Shown here in pieces: positions 1 through 10,000 of a stretch of 24,888 nucleotides of DNA. The stretch's first letter is position 1. Every line of letters begins with the position of its first letter. The position numbers and the translations under genes were made by a program. A model generated the notes under the pieces. That model saw nothing but the letters and a program-made list of their open reading frames with translations, had not been told where the DNA came from and made no database searches. The stretch is from an uncultured Flavobacteriales bacterium (GTDB lineage Bacteria; Bacteroidota; Bacteroidia; Flavobacteriales; Crocinitomicaceae). The stretch covers positions 1 to 24,888 of the forward strand of contig CAMLIF010000056.1 of assembly GCA_946479985.1 (NCBI GenBank), given 5' to 3'.

Positions 1-1
1 T

Positions 2-589
2 CATGTATATGTTAACGGTTCAGATCTTTCTGATAACGAGAAAAATCGCATTCTATCAAAATTGTATACAGAACAAACGGCTCTAGCGCTTCAGTACCTG
101 AGTGCTATTCAGGAAATGCCCGAGTTCGTTACTGTTGAAAAAATCAAGCTGGCGGCATTATCCGATCCATTAACGACAGAACAGACTAATGAACTAATGA
201 TCATTCAGGACGGAACTTCATCAGAACGTGAAACAGCAAGGGAAGTTTTGAATACTAACGGAGGACGCTTCCCATACAGACTGGAATTAAAATCAATAGA
301 AAATTCCGGAGATGGTCAAAGTGCCATTTCAGTTTCGCAAAACGACCTGACAATTTTCCCGAACCCTGCTTCGGAGATCGTTTCATTACAAGTTACTATT
401 CCGTTTAACGAAAACAGTACGTTAGTTGTAACCGATCTGTCAGGAAAAGTAATTCTGAACAGTGCTATCGTGGACGATTTCAGAGTAATTGATCTGGATG
501 TTTCAGCATTGAGTAATGGAATGTACATTGTTAGTGTTCTTCAGGAAAACACAGTTGTATTAACTAAAAAAATGAGCGTTTCACATTAA
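2..589 (+). CDS. T9SS type A sorting domain protein, C-terminal part (5' truncated)
   Basis: The frame is open from base 2, so the gene begins before the window; 195 codons are visible. The last ~80 residues form a typical Por secretion (type A) sorting domain. It has the entry motif IFPNPASE, a VTDLSGKV strand, a segment rich in hydrophobic strands with NGMYIVSV, and a short basic end (TKKMSVSH). In Bacteroidetes this domain directs a protein through the type IX secretion system and is removed or anchored at the cell surface. The visible part before it is hydrophilic and partly helical, and I recognise no catalytic domain, so the cargo function is unknown. A TTG at 62 could be taken as a start, but the reading frame clearly continues upstream of it. 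The gene converges on the histidine kinase gene and shares a hairpin terminator with it. Confidence 0.9.
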   Translation, partial: HVYVNGSDLSDNEKNRILSKLYTEQTALALQYLSAIQEMPEFVTVEKIKLAALSDPLTTEQTNELMIIQDGTSSERETAREVLNTNGGRFPYRLELKSIENSGDGQSAISVSQNDLTIFPNPASEIVSLQVTIPFNENSTLVVTDLSGKVILNSAIVDDFRVIDLDVSALSNGMYIVSVLQENTVVLTKKMSVSH

Positions 590-611
590 TCATCACACAA
601 ATCAATAAAAG

Positions 612-635
612 AAGGGGAGTTTCATAACTCCCCTT
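612..635. terminator. Shared bidirectional hairpin between convergent genes
   Basis: A perfect 10-bp stem (AAGGGGAGTT / AACTCCCCTT) with a 4-base loop TCAT lies 22 bases after the T9SS gene stop. The loop contains the TGA stop codon (622-624, minus strand) of the histidine kinase gene. On the plus strand the stem is followed by TCTGTTTTCG, a weak T-tract. On the minus strand it is followed by TCTTTTATTG. It most likely terminates both transcripts. Confidence 0.7.
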
Positions 636-3546
636 TCTGTTTTCGATTAACGGGAATATAAAGCACCACTTTTGTTCCGCGCGGATGTTTATACTCATCA
701 TAAAGATCAATTATTTCCGGAGCCACAAAATTCGAATCATTCAAATGATCTAAACGCTTGCGGGTAATCAACATTCCTAATGATTGCGACTTCCCATGCT
801 GCACTTTATTTAATTCTGCCTGTTTACGACCTACCCCGTTGTCTTCGATAATACATTTCAGCGCATTTCCTTCTTCACTAATAGTCAGTTGTATCAATCC
901 GTTGACAATAGTCTCATCAAATAATCCGTGCCAAATGGCATTTTCGATATAAGGCTGAATAAGCATTGGCGGAATCTTAGAAGAGTTAATCAAATCAGAA
1001 TTAACGTGGATCTGAAAGTCAATCTTCCGGGAAAACCGCATCGATTCAATTTCAACATAAAGCGTTAGAAGGTCCAGTTCCGCCGAAAGATCAACGTACT
1101 CACTCATATTATTTTCCAATACCTTTCGAATAAGCTTGGAATATTTGGTCAGATATTTTTGCGCTTTCAAGAGATCATTCTGCAACATAAAATGTTGAAT
1201 CGAGTTCATTGCATTAAAGGTGAAATGCGGGTTCATTTGTCCCGTTAGAAACTTCATCTCCATTTCAGAAGCCTTCCGGTACAATTGTTCCCGATCTGAA
1301 GCCCGTTTCTTTATCAAACGAATTCTCCAATGTACAAAACCCCAGATCATCAAACTGACTACACCGATAACCAACACAAAAAACCAGGTTGTTTCAAAAA
1401 AAGGAGTCGGAGAAAACAAGACAATTTTTCTAACCGGGGTATTCCAGTTGCCATTGGTACTTTGAGCCTGAACTTCGAATACCATTTTTCCATACGGAAC
1501 ATTATTGTACTCAACGGAGGTATTGGATGTAGTTTGCCAGTAATTTCCAATTCCGCGCAACCGGTAGCGGTATAATAGCTTTCCCTCGTTTCGGAAACAC
1601 AATCCTCTAAAATTTATCACCAGGTTCTTGATTTCACTTTTCAGTTCATAAGAATCCTGTATTTGCAGCTTCTTATCATTAATCAGCAAATCCGATAAAT
1701 AAACCCTCGGCTTGTATTCAGGCATAAACATCTTCGACTTATCAAACATGCTCAAACCCTTTGATCCTACAACCACAATCTTATTTTCCCATTCACAAAT
1801 TGCGGTAAGTTCATCGCAAATCAATCCGTCTTTCTGTGAAAATTGCAGGCATTTGTATTTAAACGGTGACCAGCTTGTAACTTCAACTTTGGTTAATCCT
1901 TTATTGGTCGAAATCCAGGCAGTAGAAGCGTTTTCCAGGTAGATGTGCCTGCAGTAATTACTTGTTAGCCCTGATTTAGAATTGATTACAAAAGATTTTC
2001 CATTGCGTTTTATTTTAATTCCTGATTCTTTTGATGCTAACCAAAGAACATGATCTAATTCAGAAATATGTAATATATCCGGAAGATCCTTATCAATTAA
2101 TCGAATTTTATTACTGGAATTATTGTATTCAGCCAAACCCTGGTTAGTACCAGCAAGTATTTTACCATTTTTCAGTAGGGTTGCGCAATAGAATTTGAGT
2201 TGATATTCTTTCGGCAGCCATTTCGATTTTATGGTATCCCGATCATACTCCGAGATACTGTTTAGGTCAAAAAGTAATGCTCTTTTTGTAATTGGATTGT
2301 AAACAACATCATTCGGGTAAAAATAAGGATTCGCTGAAATAATCTTCATTGTCTTCAATGAGAAAATAGAGCTCCCGAGGCGTCTCAATATAACTTTATC
2401 GTTTCCAATGGGAAACACACCTATTATGGGATAGCCCGCATCGTTTTGGGGTATCAGATGTTCCGTGATCTTTTTTTTATCGATTATGACCATTCGATCA
2501 CGACCCAATCCGAGAATCAGTTTGTCATTTTGTTTAAGTAAGGTGAAAATTTTTTGATTTACAAGGTAATTCTGAATTCTTACATTTTTAGCATAATAAA
2601 CCCCATTATTCAGGGTAGTAACCCATATCCCGCCTTCCTTATCCCGATAAAAATTAGTTACTGATTTACTCTCCAGGTACTTTACCGGATTATTCAAATT
2701 TCTGTGATTTTTGAAATAAAACAATCCATTCATGGTTCCTACCCAAAGTGAGGTACCTTTTTTTGAGCTTTCGGTTTTAACTGTCAGCAAACGCGAATCA
2801 AACGTTTTTTTCTTGAAAAGTTGACCCTTCAAAGAAAGCACTTTCAAATCCTGAGAGTAAATAACATATAATCTATCCCGGAAATGATCCACCATATACC
2901 AGTATCCGTCATACTTGCTGAATAGATTTTTATAGGTTCTCCGCTCTTGATTATAAAGGATATCCAAATAGGGCGGTCTTGCCTTCGATCGGTTATAAAT
3001 AAGCCATCCGTAAGATGTTTCGTTATTCGGAAAGACTTTGGTAAAAGCTCCTTCCCGAAGTTTTTTTTGAAGATTTAATAATTTAAACGACGCGGTTTTA
3101 TGTACAATTTGAAGGGCCTTATTCGAGCAGACATAACCCAAATGCAGGGTATCACGATACATACCCATGGAATTAATAATTCCACCTTTCGTTTTTAGTA
3201 AGATTTCCTTATTTATTGGAAGTGATCTGATCTTTCCATTCTCATAAATCGCCATCTTACCTGATAAACAGGCAAACCAGATTCGTCCCTTCGGATCGAG
3301 GTACATTCGCAAAACACAATTCTCAGGAAGACCGTTTTCTTTAGTGAAATTTTGAAATTTATAACCGTCATAGCGACTAAGCCCTTTATCAGTTGCAATC
3401 CAAATATAACCTTGCCGGTCTTGTAAGATTTGATAACATTCGGAACTTGGCAATCCATCTTCAACTGTATAATTCTTGAAATTTGGTTCTTGTGCAAGAA
3501 TCCAAAACACGTTGAAAAATGAAAAAAACACAAGGAAAACTCTCAT
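622..3546 (-). CDS. Two-component-propeller sensor histidine kinase (LytS/His_kinase type)
   Basis: A 974-residue sensor. Residues 1-18 are a signal peptide (cut near ILAQ-EP). Residues ~20-620 hold repeated WIATDKGLSRYDG-like and WVGTMNGLFYF-like blades of a periplasmic two-component regulator propeller. Residues ~640-715 are a Y_Y_Y domain. One membrane helix is at ~721-742. The cytoplasmic kinase follows with MNPHFTFN (putative phospho-acceptor His774), the N box PYIENAIWHGL (Asn869) and the G1 box EDNGVGR (Asp902). This is the pfam His_kinase plus HATPase_c layout used by LytS/YehU-type kinases, which normally signal to a LytTR response regulator. No response regulator gene is visible next to it. 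It lies 50 bases downstream of the conserved unknown gene on the same strand and may share its transcript. The ligand is unknown. Confidence 0.92.
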   Translation of the reverse strand: MRVFLVFFSFFNVFWILAQEPNFKNYTVEDGLPSSECYQILQDRQGYIWIATDKGLSRYDGYKFQNFTKENGLPENCVLRMYLDPKGRIWFACLSGKMAIYENGKIRSLPINKEILLKTKGGIINSMGMYRDTLHLGYVCSNKALQIVHKTASFKLLNLQKKLREGAFTKVFPNNETSYGWLIYNRSKARPPYLDILYNQERRTYKNLFSKYDGYWYMVDHFRDRLYVIYSQDLKVLSLKGQLFKKKTFDSRLLTVKTESSKKGTSLWVGTMNGLFYFKNHRNLNNPVKYLESKSVTNFYRDKEGGIWVTTLNNGVYYAKNVRIQNYLVNQKIFTLLKQNDKLILGLGRDRMVIIDKKKITEHLIPQNDAGYPIIGVFPIGNDKVILRRLGSSIFSLKTMKIISANPYFYPNDVVYNPITKRALLFDLNSISEYDRDTIKSKWLPKEYQLKFYCATLLKNGKILAGTNQGLAEYNNSSNKIRLIDKDLPDILHISELDHVLWLASKESGIKIKRNGKSFVINSKSGLTSNYCRHIYLENASTAWISTNKGLTKVEVTSWSPFKYKCLQFSQKDGLICDELTAICEWENKIVVVGSKGLSMFDKSKMFMPEYKPRVYLSDLLINDKKLQIQDSYELKSEIKNLVINFRGLCFRNEGKLLYRYRLRGIGNYWQTTSNTSVEYNNVPYGKMVFEVQAQSTNGNWNTPVRKIVLFSPTPFFETTWFFVLVIGVVSLMIWGFVHWRIRLIKKRASDREQLYRKASEMEMKFLTGQMNPHFTFNAMNSIQHFMLQNDLLKAQKYLTKYSKLIRKVLENNMSEYVDLSAELDLLTLYVEIESMRFSRKIDFQIHVNSDLINSSKIPPMLIQPYIENAIWHGLFDETIVNGLIQLTISEEGNALKCIIEDNGVGRKQAELNKVQHGKSQSLGMLITRKRLDHLNDSNFVAPEIIDLYDEYKHPRGTKVVLYIPVNRKQKGEL

Positions 3547-3596
3547 CCCGAATAGAAAACGTGTATAAGAAGAATTCGGTTGAAAACGCGTCTATC

Positions 3597-5033
3597 CTAA
3601 CAACTTACCGTCTCCATCTTTGTATTGGTATAACCGAACAACTGATAAAACTTAATGGCTTTGGCAATATCTACCGGAACATCGTCTTCCCAGCTCGGTG
3701 AATGCGCGTTGATCTTCGCAAGTACATCATCCGAAAGAATATGAAGAAAGGTTCTGTCAAATTGATCAATAGCCTCTAATTTATTTGTCGATTTCAGGTA
3801 TTGGATCAATCCCATCAGATGAACCGGAAGCTGAATATTGTCTAAGGTATATAAATCACCCGTTTCAACATTGATTGCGGGATAAACGTACATTTTTACG
3901 TTATGTCCGAAACCTCGCCCAAACGCTTCAAGCAATCCGCCCGAAAGATTATCGTAGTATTTCTCGTCGAAAATGGTATGCACATTATAAATTCCGGCAA
4001 TTACTCCCATTTTATGACCACGGGCAATATTAGATAAGTACTCGAGCATTTTGTAATGTTTCAGGTAATTTGAGATCATTACAGTGTATCCCATTGCGCT
4101 CAGCAGATTTGCCCTGTCTATGAAATCTTTATCTGATATTTTTCCGTCGGCAGTTAAATCTTTCAATGTCAACTCAAAAATGACCGAAACATTTTCTTCT
4201 TTCACGCCATCTTCTTTAATGAACATTTCGTAACCGGATTCGATCATATCCAAATGCACTTTCGTTGCCGGACGGAAACGCCCTCTCATCAACAAAATAT
4301 TTCGCTTGTACAATGCTGCCGCAGGCTGAAGAACCGTTCCACATAAGTCGAACATGGTAGCATCTGTAATTCCTCTTTTCACCAAATTCAATGCAACAAT
4401 TCTGTTGTCAACATTTCCAAGATCTTCTCCAGAAACGCGCAGCATATCAATTTCTACTCTATCGCGTGGAATTCTATGAACCAGGTTTGTTAAGTATTCT
4501 TCCAGGTCGTCTGAATGAAAGTAACATGCATGGATCAGGTTTACACCAAGAATTCCTAAAGCTTCCTGTTGTGCTTTGTGAGAGTTATCATGCATTTTAA
4601 CGTGCAGAATCACATCGTTTACAGATCCACCGGGTGTAAGTTGAAAGCGAAGTCCAACCCAACCCTGTCCCTGGTTTGTTTTATGGTAGTTTAATGATTC
4701 AACGGTATTACAGAAAGCGAAAAAGCGTGTTTCTTCCTGCTTCTTCGGTAAACGTTCACACAAAGTATTATATTCGGTATGAAGCATTGTAACCAAACGT
4801 TCTTCGCAAACATAACGGGTTGCAGCGCCGTACATGGCATCTGAAACGCGCATGTCATAAGCAGATTGCGTGTATGCGATTGTTCCTGAGCTACCTCCGG
4901 CTTTAAAAAAATTAGCCGCAACTTCCTGTCCCGCTCCAATTTCAGCAAAACAGCCATAGATGTCGCTTGTGAGGTTAATTTTCAAAGCTTTTTCCTCAGT
5001 TGTCAATCTTCGTTCATCAATCATTTTACCCAT
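3597..5033 (-). CDS. Conserved ~480-residue soluble protein of unknown function
   Basis: I recognise this as a conserved bacterial protein family, but I cannot assign a biochemical function. My recollection is that database names for such proteins are inconsistent (for example TonB-dependent receptor or nicotinate-nucleotide adenylyltransferase). The sequence supports neither: there is no signal peptide, no plug or barrel, and no HxGH nucleotidyltransferase motif. The N-terminal block contains FAEIGAGQEVAANFFKAGG followed by GTIAYTQSAYDM. Middle blocks include ILHVKMHDN, IHACYF and ALNLVKRGITDATMF. The protein appears cytosolic and full length. I chose ATG 5033 (478 residues); an in-frame TTG at 5045 would add four residues, and ATG 5024 is also possible. 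It starts 37 bases after the MbnH-like gene stop and ends 50 bases before the kinase, so co-transcription is likely. Confidence 0.8.
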   Translation of the reverse strand: MGKMIDERRLTTEEKALKINLTSDIYGCFAEIGAGQEVAANFFKAGGSSGTIAYTQSAYDMRVSDAMYGAATRYVCEERLVTMLHTEYNTLCERLPKKQEETRFFAFCNTVESLNYHKTNQGQGWVGLRFQLTPGGSVNDVILHVKMHDNSHKAQQEALGILGVNLIHACYFHSDDLEEYLTNLVHRIPRDRVEIDMLRVSGEDLGNVDNRIVALNLVKRGITDATMFDLCGTVLQPAAALYKRNILLMRGRFRPATKVHLDMIESGYEMFIKEDGVKEENVSVIFELTLKDLTADGKISDKDFIDRANLLSAMGYTVMISNYLKHYKMLEYLSNIARGHKMGVIAGIYNVHTIFDEKYYDNLSGGLLEAFGRGFGHNVKMYVYPAINVETGDLYTLDNIQLPVHLMGLIQYLKSTNKLEAIDQFDRTFLHILSDDVLAKINAHSPSWEDDVPVDIAKAIKFYQLFGYTNTKMETVSC

Positions 5034-5070
5034 AATTCTGTGCAAAATTAGTATAATACTTCCAATCCGA

Positions 5071-6150
5071 TTAAGGATTTAACGGTTGGAAATCAGGATT
5101 AGTTACAAATTTGTAATCATCCAGGGTTAATAAAAAGGCTTTCAACAGGTTACGCTGGTCCTGATCCAGTTGAACTCCGCCCTGAAATGCATATTCTATC
5201 AGGGGATCAATGGTTTCCGACTGCTGAACGCCAATCGAATAATGATCGATCACGTCATCCAGTGTTTGAAACCGGCCGTCATGCATATAAGGCGCGCTAA
5301 AACCAATATTTCGAATAGAAGGAACTTTAAATTTCCCGTTATCATTCGGATTTCCTGTAATTCCTCCTCTTCCCAAATCAGTAAAAGTACTGTTTAAACC
5401 GTTGTTGGAGAATTTTTGGACCTGCATCAAAGTACCGGTGTGACAATGTGCACAATCTGCACCTACCATACTATTGAATAAGTCAAAGCCCGCCAATTCT
5501 TCATTGGTTATGGTTGCATTAATGATTTGCTCTTCAGCGGTCATCGGAAGTAAATTCAACCGTTTATACATGACATCATACTTGGAAGTTCCTGAGATCA
5601 TAGTTCGCAGAAACTGGGCAATGGCTTTTGCCACATGTTCTTTATCAATCTCTGTAATTCCAAAAGCCCTGAAAAACTGATTTCTGTACTCAACTTTACT
5701 CTGTAAACGCGTTACAGCTTCCTGCCAGCTTAAATGCATCTCAACCGGATTTGGAACAGGTTCCAGGATTTGCTCTTCCAATGTATGAGAACGACCGTCC
5801 CAGAAGAAACTGTTCTGCCAGCCCAGGTTGAAAAGCGCCATGGAATTTCTGTTTCCCGTAGTTCCATTCACCCCCAGAGAAAACTGGTTGTGATCTGAAA
5901 ATGAATTTGAGGGCGCATGACAGCTGCCGCATGAAATGCTGTTATCCAGTGAAAGTGCTGTCTCGTAAAATAACATTCTTCCTAAAAGAACTCCCTCAAC
6001 TGTCATGGGATTATCCGCTGGAATAGGCATATCAGGGAAATGACTTGGAATTTCTAACTTATAAGGCGTAGGACTATACCCTACTTTTTCTTTTGTACAA
6101 CCAAGAAAAAAGCAGATCACAATCAGAACAACGAATAAGATCTTATTCAT
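5071..6150 (-). CDS. Di-heme cytochrome c peroxidase/MauG family lipoprotein (MbnH-like)
   Basis: A 359-residue di-heme enzyme. The N-terminus is a lipoprotein signal with lipobox FLGC (Cys18). There are two c-type heme sites: CGSCH at residues 74-78 and CAHCH at 233-237. The C-terminal block PYMHDGRFQTLDDVIDHY is conserved in bacterial cytochrome c peroxidase and MauG-like enzymes. The start ATG overlaps the stop of the MbnP-like gene by 4 bases (ATGA), so the two are translationally coupled. MbnH, the MauG-like partner of MbnP, is known to oxidise a tryptophan of MbnP to kynurenine to complete its copper site. The gene pairing makes this role more likely here than simple peroxide removal, but that is inference from context. 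It is probably anchored to a membrane, facing the periplasm. Confidence 0.88.
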   Translation of the reverse strand: MNKILFVVLIVICFFLGCTKEKVGYSPTPYKLEIPSHFPDMPIPADNPMTVEGVLLGRMLFYETALSLDNSISCGSCHAPSNSFSDHNQFSLGVNGTTGNRNSMALFNLGWQNSFFWDGRSHTLEEQILEPVPNPVEMHLSWQEAVTRLQSKVEYRNQFFRAFGITEIDKEHVAKAIAQFLRTMISGTSKYDVMYKRLNLLPMTAEEQIINATITNEELAGFDLFNSMVGADCAHCHTGTLMQVQKFSNNGLNSTFTDLGRGGITGNPNDNGKFKVPSIRNIGFSAPYMHDGRFQTLDDVIDHYSIGVQQSETIDPLIEYAFQGGVQLDQDQRNLLKAFLLTLDDYKFVTNPDFQPLNP

Positions 6151-6908
6151 AAGGGGGTTATGCAGGCAGCGAAATTAAGTTTTACTTTTTCCGTTAACGC
6201 GGCTGTTCCGGAAGCTGAATGTGTATAATGCTCAGTTGCAATATTGATAGGATTGGATGAATTCTCAAAAAAGGATTGAATATCCATTTTTAAACGGTAT
6301 TCAACCAGTGTTGAACTTACGTCTACCGGTGTTACGTTCTGTACTTGATTTCCAATGAAATTCTCATCATTTCCTAAGTGGTATGAAAAAGAAAGGTCGA
6401 AGTTATCTGTTCCATCTACAATGGTATCGGCTTTCCCTTCAATTTTGGCAAAGATGAAACCTGAGCTCCAACTCCAATACATATCATTTGCATTGATTGT
6501 ATTTAACCAGCTTGAACTGGGGAATGTGCTAGGATCAGCGTGATTATTCGCAGCATCTACTCCAATGCCATAAGCAATTCCTGGTGTGGAGGTTGAGATC
6601 GGCGCATTTTGGAACCAAACGGATCCCCGCTCTCTAAAATCAAATAAAGTATAATCGAAAAGTGTTGTTCCACCAGTTGTAACTGCCGAACAGTAAAATT
6701 TGATATCCTGCACTTTGATCTTAACACCACTGGAAAGTGTATAAATGGAATCCAAATACAGATTATCCGAACCAAATTTCGGGATAATTAAACCGGTTGC
6801 CGTTTTTTGAGCGGGTGGGTCAACTTCGAGCGGTTTGTGACAGGAAATAAGAATACAAACCAACGCAACAGCAACTATTGAAGAGCTAATTAAAAATTTC
6901 ATTTTCAT
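6147..6908 (-). CDS. MbnP family copper-binding lipoprotein
   Basis: A 253-residue lipoprotein (lipobox LISC, Cys23) with the MbnP family hallmarks. These are a central HADPS block (residues 123-127), DMYWSWSSGFIF at 142-153 and an FSYHLG strand near His177. MbnP proteins bind copper. In the characterised example a conserved Trp is converted to kynurenine by the partner MbnH, and the Trp-rich WSW stretch here is a candidate for this. The gene is first in a same-strand run and overlaps the MbnH-like gene by 4 bases. The start is ATG 6908; ATG 6902 (Met3) is an equally good alternative. A 14-bp palindrome lies 4 bases upstream and may be regulatory. No methanobactin biosynthesis gene is present, so this is a stand-alone pair. 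Confidence 0.82.
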   Translation of the reverse strand: MKMKFLISSSIVAVALVCILISCHKPLEVDPPAQKTATGLIIPKFGSDNLYLDSIYTLSSGVKIKVQDIKFYCSAVTTGGTTLFDYTLFDFRERGSVWFQNAPISTSTPGIAYGIGVDAANNHADPSTFPSSSWLNTINANDMYWSWSSGFIFAKIEGKADTIVDGTDNFDLSFSYHLGNDENFIGNQVQNVTPVDVSSTLVEYRLKMDIQSFFENSSNPINIATEHYTHSASGTAALTEKVKLNFAACITPL

Positions 6909-6912
6909 ACTC

Positions 6913-6926
6913 CCGTAAAGTTACGG
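6913..6926. promoter_or_regulatory. Palindrome at the start of the MbnP/MbnH unit
   Basis: CCGTAA-AG-TTACGG has perfect 6-bp arms around a 2-base spacer, centred about 11 bases before the MbnP-like start codon. Read on the minus strand it also contains TAACTTTA, one mismatch from the Bacteroidetes -7 box TAnnTTTG. It could be an operator or a translational hairpin. Palindromes of this size also occur by chance. Confidence 0.3.
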
Positions 6927-7000
6927 AAACGAAACGGACAAAAAAAAGAAATTTACCCCTCATTTGATCGGATGTTCAACGTTCATTCGCTTAAAATAAA

Positions 7001-7008
7001 TACCTTCG
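7001..7008 (+). promoter_or_regulatory. Possible -7 box of the AddA-like gene
   Basis: TACCTTCG is one mismatch from the Bacteroidetes -7 consensus TAnnTTTG and lies 13 bases before the TTG start. No TTG -33 element was found at the expected distance, so the call is weak. It does fit a short leader and supports the late TTG start. Confidence 0.3.
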
Positions 7009-7021
7009 AACTATACAAGTT

Positions 7022-10000
7022 TTGTACTCTTTGGATAAACCTTTTCAAATATTGAATGCCTCTGCCGGAAGTGGAAAAACCTTTAGTTTGGTTCGAAACT
7101 ACCTGCGTTTATTGCTCACCGACAAAGAAGACAGGGCTGAGTTGGGACAAATAGTCGCCATGACATTTACCAACAAAGCCGCTCTCGAAATGAAAACCAG
7201 GATTTTGGCCGATTTAAATAAACTGGCCTACGGTGGAGCAACTCAAGCACAATTCTTAAAAGAAACAGCAGAATTTATTGGTATTGAAGAAGACAAAATT
7301 ATCCGGAACAGCAAGTATGTCTTGCGAAAGCTATTGCATCAATACGAAAACTTCAATGTTCTTACGATCGACAAATTCAATCTGCGCCTTATCAAATCGT
7401 TTAGCCGCGATTTGAATTTACCGGAGCAGTTCGAAATTGTGATTAACGAAAAAGAGTTAATGGAACGCAGTATTGATGAATTGCTGCAGCAAGTTGATGC
7501 GAAGGATAAAGGAAAAATATTCCGGTTAGCGCTCAATTACAGCCAGGAACGACTTCTAACAGAAGGAAAATGGAACATCAAAGGAAATTTGCAGGATAAG
7601 GCAGGTACGATTACGAAAGAATCGAACTTCCAAACCATTCAGCAGCTCATAGAAACCGATTTTACCGAAGAAGATAAAACGCATCTGATTACCCACAAAA
7701 AGGAATTGATCGGAAAAGCGAAAATGCTTGCTGAACGAATCCTTCACGAATTTCAAAACATAGGTGAAAACCCGGATTTATATGCCGGAAAAAGCAATAC
7801 TTCGAAGCGTTTGGAGAAATTCAAAAATTTTGAAGATCTGGAGAAAGTGAATCCTGATTATTTCAATTTAACTCCCGCATTTCTCGCTAATATTCTGAAA
7901 ACAAGCGATAACGTTGGTACAACGAATCTGCTGGAAGCTGTTTTGGCATTCAGTGACTGGGCAAACAATAATCTGATTCGTTTAAGACAGGTTGATGAAA
8001 CATTGAAACAACTTCCGTTTACGCTCCTGCTGCGCGAATTAGCCATTTCACTGGAAAGTATCCGTGAACGTGAATCAACTATCCTGATCTCAGAATTCAA
8101 CAAACTGGTTTCACAACTGGTGAAGAATGAAGATGCTCCGTTCATTTATGAAAGACTAGGAAACAGATACAAACATTTTTTTCTCGACGAGTTCCAGGAT
8201 ACTTCGCATTTGCAATGGACGAATCTTGTGCCCATGGTTCATGAATCGTTGGCGCATTCCAATTTCAATTTTATTGTTGGAGATCCGAAGCAAAGTATTT
8301 ACCGCTTTAAGAACGGAGTAGCCGAGCAGTTTGTTTGTCTCCCTAATATCTATAATCCCGACAACGATTCCAGGATTGCTCTGAAATCTGACTTCTTCCA
8401 TCAAATGGGAGAAAAGAAACCTTTGCCTAACAACTGGCGCTCTACAGAAGAAATTGTTGCTTTTAACAACCTGTTCTTCGCTAAAATAAAAGGTTCATTA
8501 TCCGAAAGCGGCCAGAGCTATTACGAAGACCTCGTTCAGATTCCGAAAGGAAAAAAAGGTGGTTTTGTTCAAATTGAGTATAGTCTGAAAACAGAAGATC
8601 CCTCTGACTCAGATGATGAAACCGAAGAAAGTTTATCAGAAAATGAATTTAAGTGTGTTCAATACGTAAATGAAGTAATTGCTGACGGTTATTATCCGGG
8701 CGATATCTGTATTCTTGCGAAAACCAAAAAATCCTGTAATGAATTTGCCAATGCTTTGAAAAAAGCAGGATACCAGGTAGTTTCTGCCGATTCTTTGCTG
8801 GTTGATTCGGATCAGGGAGTTCGATTGCTCATACGTTTTCTTTCCTGGAGAAATAACTTACTCAATATTCAGAAAGCACAGTTATTTGCCAGCAGCTATT
8901 TTGAATACAACTATCCAAATCACGGTACAGAGCGTTATTTCAACTGTTTTGCAACAGGTGAAAACGAAAAAAGTTATTTCTCGATTGAATTGTTCTACCA
9001 GGTTTCGGGATTAGCGAAAGAGCAGATTAATCGTCCGTTTTCATCTATTTACAGTTGTTTGCAGGAAATCATCGATGTTATTGACATTAGCCGAAATAAC
9101 AGTTATATCAAACAATTGCTGGACCTGGCGTTTAATTATGACACGAAAGTCGGACCAATCCTTGCGAATTTTCTCACTTTCTACAATACCGAAGGAAAAA
9201 AGACGAATGTACAGATTGTCCAAAACAGAAATGCCATAAAGATCATGACTGCCCACAAGTCGAAAGGGCTTGAATTCCCTGTGGTAATTGTTCCTACTTT
9301 AAAATTCGATAGCGGAATCAAGGATTCTCTTTTCCTTTCAAGTTCACCTTTTTTCCTCGAAGCATCGGTTTCTAAAAAGAATGTGGAAACTGGTTATTTC
9401 AGCGATGTAATCTCAAAAGAAATAGACGATGTATTGCTTGACACCATCAATCAGTTGTATGTTACCTTCACACGTCCGGTTGACAGACTGTATATTTTTG
9501 AAAAGAAATCGGCCAAACAAAGTCCGTTTCAAAAACTGATAGCGGAAGTGATTGCAGATATGCCAAATACAGAGAAGTCTGACAACAGTATGCTCATGAC
9601 CTGGGGAACAAAACCTGAAATTGGCCATGAAACGGAAGAAGAAGTTAATTCATACGAACTTTCCGACCTCGAAAACAAGTTGTGGTTTCCTGAAATCAGT
9701 TTGCGCGACCAAAACCGGAAAGATGAAGACGGACTCACAAAACAAATTCGTTTGGGGAAACAGTTTCATTCACTGATGGAAGAAAGCACTGATTTTGAGA
9801 GCGTACAACTTCTTATCAGCGAAGGTTTAAGCTCCGGACGTATTGCATTGGAATTCAAAGATCAATTGGTTGAAATGACCGCTGCCTTTTTCGATCACGA
9901 GATTAGCAGAAATTTATTTGAGAACGGTAAACACCTGAACGAAAGAACACTCATTGTTGACGAAACCAAACGACTCCGCCCCGATAAACTGATCTTACTA

